DNA from: Loktanella sp. UBA3435
GTDB taxonomy: Bacteria > Pseudomonadota > Alphaproteobacteria > Rhodobacterales > Rhodobacteraceae
Assembly (NCBI GenBank): GCA_002378665.1
Contig: DFSO01000028.1
Coordinates: 13,572 to 25,487, forward strand
Length of the DNA: 11,916 nucleotides
Reading direction: 5' to 3'
The notes under the pieces were generated by a model. The model saw only the letters and a list, made by a program, of their open reading frames with translations, was not told the DNA's origin and made no database searches. Position numbers and translations under genes: made by a program. Below are positions 6,453-11,916 of this stretch, piece after piece; within the stretch, counting starts at the first letter, position 1, and each line of letters begins with the position of its first letter.

Positions 6453-6662
6453 ATGCGTTTTACAACAACACTTGCTGCAGCAGCAGCTCTTTCTCTCTCC
6501 GCAGTTGCAGCGCAAGCTGGCAACCCAGGTCTTTCCGCGCCAGACACAATGGTTGAAGCACCTGCTCCAATGGTCGACGTTGCGCCAACTAGCTCCGTAA
6601 ACAGCGGCTACATCGTGCTTGGCCTTTTGGCAGCACTCGTTGCAGCTTCCGCCTCTTTCTAA
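6453..6662 (+). CDS. Small secreted/tail-anchored hypothetical protein, copy 2 (paralog)
   Basis: This 69-residue paralog of the preceding gene starts at ATG 6453, with AGGA eight bases upstream. An ATG at 6399 is in frame, but it would place coding sequence through the intergenic hairpin and has no ribosome site. Residues 1-22 (M-R-F-T-T-T-L-A-A-A-A, ending A-Q-A) form a signal peptide. Residues 23-50 are a Pro/Ala/Met-rich acidic spacer that differs from copy 1. Residues 51-69 repeat SGYIVLGLLAALVAASASF exactly. The constant tail and variable spacer suggest that the tail is the functional or anchoring part. Codon choice again fits a highly expressed gene. I do not recognise a function; small envelope proteins of this kind are common and poorly described in Roseobacter-group bacteria. 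It ends 74 bases from the convergent holA. Confidence 0.8.
   Translation: MRFTTTLAAAAALSLSAVAAQAGNPGLSAPDTMVEAPAPMVDVAPTSSVNSGYIVLGLLAALVAASASF
6582..6662 (+). repeat. Near-identical 81-bp 3' segment, copy 2 (copy 1 at 6298-6378)
   Basis: This is the partner of the segment at 6298-6378. The four differences are three silent third-base changes and one that changes Ser to Asn just before the hydrophobic tail. Confidence 0.9.
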
Positions 6663-6686
6663 GTTTACTTAGAACTTCGAATGCTC

Positions 6687-6721
6687 AGAAGGCTGGCCTC
6701 GCGCCAGCCTTCTGTCGTTTT
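6687..6721 (+). terminator. Terminator of the mini-gene pair, facing convergent holA
   Basis: An 11-base perfect stem, AGAAGGCTGGC (6687-6697) with GCCAGCCTTCT (6703-6713), has a 5-base loop and is followed by GTCGTTTT. It shares its core stem AAGGCTGGC/GCCAGCCT with the hairpin after the first mini-gene, so the terminator was duplicated with the gene. Read from the other strand it may also help end holA transcription, though it has no T-tail that way. Confidence 0.75.
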
Positions 6722-6751
6722 AGCGGCCTGCCATCTTAGCGGCCTGCCATC
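6720..6751. repeat. 16-bp tandem duplication over the holA stop
   Basis: The 16-base unit TTAGCGGCCTGCCATC occurs twice in succession (6720-6735 and 6736-6751). On the minus strand the inner copy encodes the last four residues and stop of HolA (M-A-G-R-stop), and the outer copy lies just beyond it. It looks like a slippage duplication with no effect on the protein. Confidence 0.9.
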
Positions 6752-7758
6752 ATCGTTAGTCTGATAAGCGTTCGCTCCATAAGGGCGTTTTGTGGCGCCG
6801 AATTGGCGGACCGAAGCTGCAGATCAACGTCCGTTAGCGCCATAAGGGCTCTTTCCAAACGGTCTCTGCCCCAGTGTGAGGCCTGTTTGACGATTTTATC
6901 GCGGCGCGGGCCAAACACCGGTGGTCGCAGACGCCCGATTCCGGCACCTGCACCACCTGGATCACTCGCAACAACGTGCAGCCGTTTGAAATGGCGGGTG
7001 GCCCCGATGCAAAGCGCCACTGGCGTCACACCCTGTGCATATAGATTGCGCAAAACCGGCCCAATTTCAGCAGACCTTCCCTGCGTGACGACATCCAAAA
7101 TGTCATCAATCTCGACTTCTGCGGATTGTGGGGCGCAAGCCAGCACATCAGCCATTGAAAGAGGCTCTGCATCGCCACGTTTATAAAGGCCGACTTTCTC
7201 AATCGTCTGGCGAAAATCACCCGGTTCCAACGTGTGCGCGAGCGCCATAAGGGCATCCATCACATCACCACTGGGTTGAGGAAGCGCAGCCGCCGTTAGC
7301 GCCGATTGGATATCATCGCGGTTGGGCGGATCGTCATAAATCCCAATCGCCATGGCATTACGGTGGACCTCAAAGAGCTTACGTAGGCCTGATTTTGCGG
7401 TGAGTTGTCCTGCTGTCACTACGATTTGTGCATCGCCTGCCTGCCAATCAACGAGCGCCGCCGTTAGCGCCTTTACAGCCGTTTCGGTTGCGTCCTCGAC
7501 AAAGGCAACGCGGTGCCCTGGGAAGAAACCCTGCGCCTTGACCGCATCGTCAAGCAGTGCAGCATCTTTACGTAATTCGGACGCGGGGATGCGTGTGAGC
7601 CGCATCTCTTCCTCGCCATTTGGCCCCACCAATGCGGCAATTGCTGTTTGGCGGGCAGTTGCTACGCGCATCGCATCTGCCCCAAAGATCAACAGGGCGG
7701 TGTGGGACGAATCGGGCTTACGTAAATAAGCCTGCGCGGCGCTGCCCGTTATTTTCAT
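6736..7758 (-). CDS. holA: DNA polymerase III subunit delta
   Basis: This 340-residue protein has the length and layout of the clamp-loader delta subunit, which opens the beta sliding clamp when it is loaded on DNA. The N-terminal AAA-like domain begins with a conserved L-I-F-G-A-D-A strand (about 22-28). No Walker A motif is present, as expected for delta. The C-terminal collar domain carries the typical pattern: R-H-F-K-R-L, then R-P-P-V-F-G-P-R-R, W-G-R-D-R-L-E-R-A-L, L-T-D-V-D-L-Q-L-R-S and a final A-L-M-E-R-T-L-I-R-L. Its ATG at 7758-7756 overlaps the stop of lptE (ATGA, 4 bases), so translation is probably coupled to it. It is the last gene of the minus-strand cluster in this window and converges on the mini-gene pair. 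Confidence 0.93.
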   Translation of the reverse strand: MKITGSAAQAYLRKPDSSHTALLIFGADAMRVATARQTAIAALVGPNGEEEMRLTRIPASELRKDAALLDDAVKAQGFFPGHRVAFVEDATETAVKALTAALVDWQAGDAQIVVTAGQLTAKSGLRKLFEVHRNAMAIGIYDDPPNRDDIQSALTAAALPQPSGDVMDALMALAHTLEPGDFRQTIEKVGLYKRGDAEPLSMADVLACAPQSAEVEIDDILDVVTQGRSAEIGPVLRNLYAQGVTPVALCIGATRHFKRLHVVASDPGGAGAGIGRLRPPVFGPRRDKIVKQASHWGRDRLERALMALTDVDLQLRSANSAPQNALMERTLIRLTMMAGR

Positions 7759-8258
7759 TCGGAAAGCTCACGGGAAATGAGCAGCAATCGCGCAACGATC
7801 AAATCAGCCAGTGCGATAGAAAGCCGCTCGCTTGCATCAATTTCGGCAGCTTGAGTGGCAACGGTTGATCCTGTCGCGGAATAGCTGGTGAAGGTCTCCA
7901 CCTCGCCCGAAAGCATGCTTTGGCCGTTAAGATCGGTCAAATTGTACTGGGCTGTGCCAACAAGGTTGAACCGTATCGTATCCCCATCGCTCGTAATCGT
8001 CGCCGCAGTCGGCGATTGTGTTTGCTCAACGCTGAGCAGGAAGCGGCGTTGATCTGTGGCACCCAGCCGTTCAATGAACCGCTCGCGCATGCGGTAGCCA
8101 GCGACGGTGTCTTGCATGGAAAATGCCACAGACCCACGTAGGGCATTGGCGCCACCATTGGGTCCATAGACAGGCGTCAAACCACAGCCTGCAAGCCCCA
8201 CGAGCCCTAGAAGGGCCGTACGGCGTGAAAGACTGCGGTATGTTAATTTAGATGACAA
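7755..8258 (-). CDS. lptE: LPS assembly lipoprotein LptE
   Basis: This 167-residue lipoprotein has a positively charged N-terminus (residues 1-13), a hydrophobic stretch and the lipobox L22-A-G-C25, followed by the G-L-T-P-V-Y-G-P motif typical of alphaproteobacterial LptE. LptE plugs the LptD barrel in the outer membrane and helps deliver LPS to the cell surface. The start appears to be TTG at 8258-8256, inside the 3' end of leuS (11-base overlap). An in-frame stop lies two codons further upstream and there is no ATG or GTG before the signal sequence, so no longer form is possible. The weak start codon and the overlap imply translation coupled to leuS. It overlaps holA by 4 bases at its other end. 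The leuS-lptE-holA order is widespread in this class. Confidence 0.9.
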   Translation of the reverse strand: MSSKLTYRSLSRRTALLGLVGLAGCGLTPVYGPNGGANALRGSVAFSMQDTVAGYRMRERFIERLGATDQRRFLLSVEQTQSPTAATITSDGDTIRFNLVGTAQYNLTDLNGQSMLSGEVETFTSYSATGSTVATQAAEIDASERLSIALADLIVARLLLISRELSE

Positions 8259-10815
8259 TGTTCACAATCCGTCCGGGTACAACGATCAACTTCTTTGGTG
8301 TCGCCCCGTCAAGGGCCCGCACCACAGCGTCCATCGCCAGCACCAGCTTTTCAATCTCTTCTTTCGGAAGATCCGCAGCGACGGCGATTTCCGACCGACG
8401 TTTGCCGTTGATCTGAATAGGCAGGGTGACGGTGCTCTCAACTAACATTGCCTCATCTGCAACAGGCCAAGGCGCGTCGATAATCAAGCCAGCGCCACCG
8501 AGCAACGCCCAAACTTCCTCGGACAGGTGCGGGGTCATTGGTGCCATCAATTGCGCCAGAACCAGCATCGCTTGACGCTTTGCGGCGCTGCCAGCCCTTG
8601 ACTTCGATAGCGTCGCAGTAAAGCCATAGAGCTTTGCAATCGCGGCGTTAAAGCCGAATGTCTCGACACCGGACGTCACATCCACAATCGCACGGTGCAT
8701 CGCACGGATCAGATCCTCGTCGCCCTCACCCGTGGCGTTTTCCATCGCAGCAATCTCAGCGGCCAAACGGTAAACGCGGCCGATATGCTTGTAGGTCGCC
8801 TCAGCACCAGAAGCTGTCCACTCCACGTCCCGCTCAGGAGGGCTATCGGAGAGCACGAACCAACGGGCAGTATCGGCACCGTATTTCGCTAGAATGTCAT
8901 CAGGATCGACAACGTTGTTCTTCGATTTTGACATCTTTGCGGACGGAATCACCGTGATAGCTTCACCCGTCTCGGAGACAACCATCTTGCCGTCACGCTC
9001 TTCAACCTGCTCGGGGTAGAGATAGATCGGGCGACCATTTTCGGTCTTTCGCACGGCGTTTTCATAGATCGCGTGGGTGACCATCCCTTGGGTAAACAGC
9101 GCGTTAAAAGGCTCAATCGCGCTATCTGGCAAATGGCCCGTCATGTTCATCGCGCGGGCAAAGAAGCGGCTGTAAAGCAGGTGCAAAATCGCGTGCTCGA
9201 TCCCGCCGATATATTGGTCAACGTTCATCCAATAGGCAGCATCTGCCATATCAGTCGGCGTCGCGGCATTGGGCGAGGTAAAGCGAGCGTAGTACCAAGA
9301 GCTGTCCACAAACGTGTCCATCGTATCGGTCTCGCGCTGCGCATCGGCACCACACTTTGGACACTGGCAATTCCGCCATGTCGGGTGACGGTCCAGCGGG
9401 TTACCAGGAACGTCAAAAGTCACGTCATAAGGCAGCTCAATCGGCAGGTTCTCTTTTTTTTCAGGCACCGCACCGCAGGTTTCGCAATGGACCACAGGGA
9501 TCGGCGTGCCCCAGAAACGTTGACGAGACAGTCCCCAATCGCGCAGGCGGAACTTGGTCACGCCGTGGCCAACACCGTTCTCCTCACAAAACGCAATCGC
9601 GGCATCAATGGCGTCGTCGCCAGTCTGGTCAACCTCACCAGCAAAGCCCTTCACGTAAGTGACCTTCTCGGACTTCATCGGCACATAGGCCTCGGTCAGA
9701 CGCGGGTCTGCATCGGCAGAGGGCAAGAAGGTCGCGATAATCGGCAAGCCGTATTTTGTCGCAAATTCAAAGTCGCGCACGTCATGGGCAGGGCAACCAA
9801 AGATCGCACCCGTGCCGTAATCCATCATCACGAAATTCGCGATATAGACCGGCAATTCCCACGATGTATCAAAGGGATGGCGCACGGTCAGGCCAGTGTC
9901 ATAGCCCTTCTTTTCCGCGGTCTCTAACTCGGCGGCCGTCGTGCCACCCTTGCGGCAATCAGCATTGAACGCAGCGACTTCGGCGCTCTCACGCTCCAAT
10001 TCCTTCGCAAGCGGGTGATCATAGGAAATGCCAACGAACGACGCACCCATCAACGTATCAGGACGGGTGGTATAAACCTCAACACGATCATGGCCCGTAG
10101 GACCATCCACAAGGCTAAACGAGAACTGCAAGCCGCGGCTCTTGCCGATCCAGTTGGCCTGCATCAACTTCACCTTTGCAGGCCAGTTATCAAGGCTATC
10201 AATCGCGGTCAGCAATTCTTCGGAATAGTCCGAAATTTTAAAGAACCACTGCACCAATTCGCGACGCTCAACATCCGCACCAGACCGCCAGCCCTTGCCG
10301 TCGATCACCTGCTCGTTGGCAAGCACGGTCATGTCGATCGGATCCCAATTGACCACAGCCTTCTTGCGGTAAATCAGGCCTTTTTCAAGGAAGTCGATGA
10401 ACAGTGCCTGCTGTTGGCCGTAGTATTCGGGATCACAGGTCGCAAATTCGCGAGACCAGTCAATGGATAGACCAAGCGGCTTCATCTGCGCCTTCATGTC
10501 GGCGATGTTCTGATAGGTCCAATCCTTCGGGTGCCCCCCCGACGCCATCGCTGCATTCTCGGCAGGCATCCCAAACGCGTCCCAACCCATCGGGTGCAGC
10601 ACAGAGTGGCCCGTCGCCATCTTATAGCGCGCAATCACATCGCCCATTGTGTAGTTGCGCACGTGGCCCATGTGGATACGGCCCGACGGATAGGGGAACA
10701 TCTCAAGCACGTAATATTTTGGCTTATCCTCAGAACGGACAGCCTTGAACGTTTCGGCTTGATCCCAAGCGGCCTGCCATTTGGCTTCGATTTCGGAGGG
10801 GAAATAAGTGGACAT
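8248..10815 (-). CDS. leuS: Leucine--tRNA ligase
   Basis: This is a full-length 855-residue leucyl-tRNA synthetase (class Ia), which charges tRNA-Leu with leucine in the cytoplasm. The class I ATP-binding signature H-M-G-H is at residues 48-51, within P-Y-P-S-G-R-I-H-M-G-H. The second signature K-M-S-K-S is at 627-631. The CP1 editing domain, which hydrolyses mischarged tRNA, shows T-T-R-P-D-T (249-254) and G-T-G-A-I-F-G-C-P-A-H-D (334-345). A zinc-binding module is suggested by C444, C447, C485 and C488. The D-W-G-L-S-R-Q-R-F-W-G motif is at 426-436. The length is close to the E. coli enzyme. The start at ATG 10815-10813 has no strong ribosome site. The gene overlaps lptE by 11 bases and lies 76 bases after the DUF3576 gene. 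Confidence 0.98.
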   Translation of the reverse strand: MSTYFPSEIEAKWQAAWDQAETFKAVRSEDKPKYYVLEMFPYPSGRIHMGHVRNYTMGDVIARYKMATGHSVLHPMGWDAFGMPAENAAMASGGHPKDWTYQNIADMKAQMKPLGLSIDWSREFATCDPEYYGQQQALFIDFLEKGLIYRKKAVVNWDPIDMTVLANEQVIDGKGWRSGADVERRELVQWFFKISDYSEELLTAIDSLDNWPAKVKLMQANWIGKSRGLQFSFSLVDGPTGHDRVEVYTTRPDTLMGASFVGISYDHPLAKELERESAEVAAFNADCRKGGTTAAELETAEKKGYDTGLTVRHPFDTSWELPVYIANFVMMDYGTGAIFGCPAHDVRDFEFATKYGLPIIATFLPSADADPRLTEAYVPMKSEKVTYVKGFAGEVDQTGDDAIDAAIAFCEENGVGHGVTKFRLRDWGLSRQRFWGTPIPVVHCETCGAVPEKKENLPIELPYDVTFDVPGNPLDRHPTWRNCQCPKCGADAQRETDTMDTFVDSSWYYARFTSPNAATPTDMADAAYWMNVDQYIGGIEHAILHLLYSRFFARAMNMTGHLPDSAIEPFNALFTQGMVTHAIYENAVRKTENGRPIYLYPEQVEERDGKMVVSETGEAITVIPSAKMSKSKNNVVDPDDILAKYGADTARWFVLSDSPPERDVEWTASGAEATYKHIGRVYRLAAEIAAMENATGEGDEDLIRAMHRAIVDVTSGVETFGFNAAIAKLYGFTATLSKSRAGSAAKRQAMLVLAQLMAPMTPHLSEEVWALLGGAGLIIDAPWPVADEAMLVESTVTLPIQINGKRRSEIAVAADLPKEEIEKLVLAMDAVVRALDGATPKKLIVVPGRIVNIVI

Positions 10816-10849
10816 CTTTGGGGTCTTTCAATCAGAAACGCCGAGCTAT

Positions 10850-10887
10850 CGCAGCCCGGCGCAATTCGAATTCGGGCAAAGGCTGCG
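10850..10887 (-). promoter_or_regulatory. Stem-loop in the spacer between the DUF3576 gene and leuS
   Basis: CGCAGCC (10850-10856) pairs with GGCTGCG (10881-10887), and an inner CCCG/CGGG pair (10855-10858 with 10873-10876) competes with or extends it. It occupies most of the 76-base spacer just upstream of leuS. It has no T-run, so a leader or processing structure is more likely than a terminator. Confidence 0.35.
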
Positions 10888-10891
10888 GAGC

Positions 10892-11338
10892 TTACAAAGC
10901 GCCGTCAGCGATACGGATTTGGCGGGCACGGCTTAGGATCGCGTCCTCGATGGCGCGCTGCGTCTCGGCAGGCACAGCACCGTTGCGCGACTGAAGTGCG
11001 ACATTCAGAGAGCGGGCATCAAGCGCGGGATCGGTGATGTAGATCGTGGCACGGTAGGCGCGGTTACCACCCGGCGGTGTGCCGTAGCCCATGACGATGA
11101 CGCCAGTGAAGGGGTCAACGCTTTCAACAGGCAAGAAGTTCAACACATCGAGCGAAGCGGCCCAAAGATAGCGGTTCACAGCAACGCTTTCGGAACCGCC
11201 TGTGCGGGTGGCTTGCTGCGTGGCTGCTGCATTCGTTTTGCCGCCAATGCCAAAAAGGCCATTGCTGCCGCAGGCGGAAAGGGCGGTTAGGGCTGCAAAG
11301 GTCAATAGGGCCTTCGATGTGCGCGATACTATTTTCAA
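10892..11338 (-). CDS. DUF3576 domain-containing lipoprotein
   Basis: This is a 148-residue lipoprotein starting at TTG 11338-11336, chosen because GGGGGA lies seven bases upstream. A TTG at 11353 is also in frame and would add five residues (M-G-D-R-V), but the GGGGGA would then lie inside the coding sequence. The protein starts with K-I-V-S-R-T-S-K, a hydrophobic stretch and the lipobox L20-S-A-C23. A low-complexity Ala/Thr/Gly linker follows, then the domain with V-N-R-Y-L-W-A-A-S-L-D-V-L-N-F-L-P and V-D-P-F-T-G-V-I-V-M-G-Y-G, the hallmark of DUF3576. It is expected at the periplasmic face of a membrane. No biochemical role is established for the family. It sits at the head of the leuS-lptE-holA cluster; being an envelope lipoprotein near lptE hints at an outer-membrane job, but this is inference. 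Confidence 0.87.
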   Translation of the reverse strand: MKIVSRTSKALLTFAALTALSACGSNGLFGIGGKTNAAATQQATRTGGSESVAVNRYLWAASLDVLNFLPVESVDPFTGVIVMGYGTPPGGNRAYRATIYITDPALDARSLNVALQSRNGAVPAETQRAIEDAILSRARQIRIADGAL

Positions 11339-11372
11339 AACTCGGTCCCCCAAGGGATTTCTATTCCAGAAA

Positions 11373-11401
11373 TATGTAGCGAACAGGGCGCAGGGTCACA
11401 A
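11373..11401 (-). promoter_or_regulatory. Candidate promoter of the DUF3576-leuS-lptE-holA cluster
   Basis: On the minus strand, TTGTGA (11401-11396) and TACATA (11378-11373) are 17 bases apart. They lie about 35 bases before the chosen TTG start and downstream of the porin terminator. The -35 match is fair (TTG and final A) and the -10 match is weak. Confidence 0.3.
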
Positions 11402-11444
11402 GGCATTTGCGCAAAACAAGGGCAGATCGAGATCAGATACCCCC

Positions 11445-11476
11445 AAAAAGAAAGAGCGGCCCCGAAGGACCGCTCT
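11445..11476 (-). terminator. Intrinsic terminator of the porin gene
   Basis: Read on the minus strand, AGAGCGGTCC and GGGCCGCTCT form a 10-base stem with one G-T pair, closed by a C(TTCG)G tetraloop (stem and loop at 11476-11453), followed by TTCTTTTT (11452-11445). It lies 22 bases past the porin stop codon. Both stem and T-tail are strong. Confidence 0.93.
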
Positions 11477-11498
11477 AACTTAGACCATTACATTCAAA

Positions 11499-11916
11499 TT
11501 AGAATGTGAAGGATACAGATACAGTCATACCTGGGTCGTACTCACCGGAGCCGATTTCGTCCGCTTGGTCGCCGTCTTTGTCGTCAGCGTAAACTGCAAG
11601 AACAGAAGCGCCGCCACCGAGGTCGTATGTACCACCGATGTAGAAGTCTGTGTCAGCGCCTTCGTTTTCGTTCAAAGCACCAGCAAGAATTGTCGCGCCG
11701 TTACCCATGTCGTAAGAACCTTCGAGGTTCCACTCGTCACGGCCTGCTCGTTGCGGAACTTAGCAGTTACAGCAATTGCGTCTTGTGCGTATGCAACTGT
11801 GATACCGTAGTTGTCGTCAACGTCTACGCCGCTAACTTCTTCCATGGAGTGGTAAGCAGTCGCTGTTACTGGACCGAATGGGTAAGCAACCTGGATACCT
11901 GTAGAAGTTTCGCCAG
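11499..11916 (-). pseudogene. Outer-membrane porin, C-terminal part, frameshifted
   Basis: The gene enters from the right edge. In the frame starting at 11914, 57 codons read as alternating-pattern porin beta strands (G-I-Q-V-A-Y-P-F-G-P-V-T-A-T-A-Y-H, then N-Y-G-I-T-V-A-Y-A-Q). After the Gln codon at 11746-11744 one base is missing, and porin sequence resumes in another frame with R-D-E-W-N-L-E-G-S-Y-D-M-G-N-G-A. It then continues to S-V-S-F-T-F and TAA at 11501-11499. The terminal Phe is the usual barrel-assembly signal. Restoring one G (GC to GGC) gives N-E-Q-G-R-D-E-W. As written, the upstream frame hits TGA at 11674-11672 and would lose the last strands. Codon use (GCT, GTT, GGT, TAC) is that of a highly expressed gene. 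It is either a real frameshift or a sequencing error; the rest of the gene is outside the window. Confidence 0.82.

Noticed and set aside
9073..9927. 284-codon open frame on the plus strand, opposite leuS
   Set aside because: It is fully antisense to a clear leucyl-tRNA synthetase with intact motifs. The translation is Arg/His-rich with no family resemblance, as expected for a shadow frame in GC-rich DNA.
1..11916. Defence system, CRISPR array, prophage or mobile element
   Set aside because: I looked for spaced direct repeats, transposase or integrase motifs and terminal inverted repeats and found none. Gene content and base use fit the core chromosome.

Overview
The window looks like ordinary chromosome of a marine alphaproteobacterium of the Roseobacter group (Rhodobacterales). 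The pointers are a DUF2125 protein beside a PmbA-type gene, the gene order DUF3576 lipoprotein - leuS - lptE - holA, a porin ending in Phe, and moderate-to-high GC with many GCG/CGC codons. I see no tRNA, rRNA, CRISPR array, insertion sequence, phage gene or plasmid function.

Layout. Positions 1-161 (minus) hold the start of a pmbA/tldE-type gene. It is followed on the same strand by a secreted DUF2125 protein (236-1738). A 117-bp divergent spacer separates this from a plus-strand gene set: an SDR oxidoreductase, a short enoyl-CoA hydratase-like protein, an MscS-type channel and an HI0933/TIGR03862-type flavoprotein (1856-5726). The set contains two 4-bp stop/start overlaps (ATGA and GTGA), which suggests an operon. 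A 451-bp gene-free stretch (5727-6177) with several stem-loops comes next.

Positions 6178-6662 carry two tandem, paralogous mini-genes (66 and 69 aa). Each encodes a signal peptide, a short acidic spacer and the same C-terminal hydrophobic tail, and each is followed by a closely related hairpin. Their last 27 codons differ at only 4 of 81 bases while the 5' halves have diverged. Their codon choice resembles that of the porin at the right edge, so they may be highly expressed. I do not recognise a function, and this is the most interesting part of the window.

Positions 6736-11338 (minus) form a housekeeping cluster read right to left: DUF3576 lipoprotein, leucyl-tRNA synthetase, LptE (LPS transport to the outer membrane) and HolA (clamp-loader delta subunit). 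The last three overlap and are probably translationally coupled; lptE and the DUF3576 gene appear to start at TTG. At the right edge is the C-terminal part of a porin with a strong UUCG-loop terminator. As written, its reading frame is broken by one missing base near 11742, so it is either a recent pseudogene or a sequencing error.

Apart from the mini-gene pair, the points worth a second look are the hydratase-like protein that lacks both classical catalytic glutamates, the porin frameshift, and a 16-bp tandem duplication of the holA stop region.
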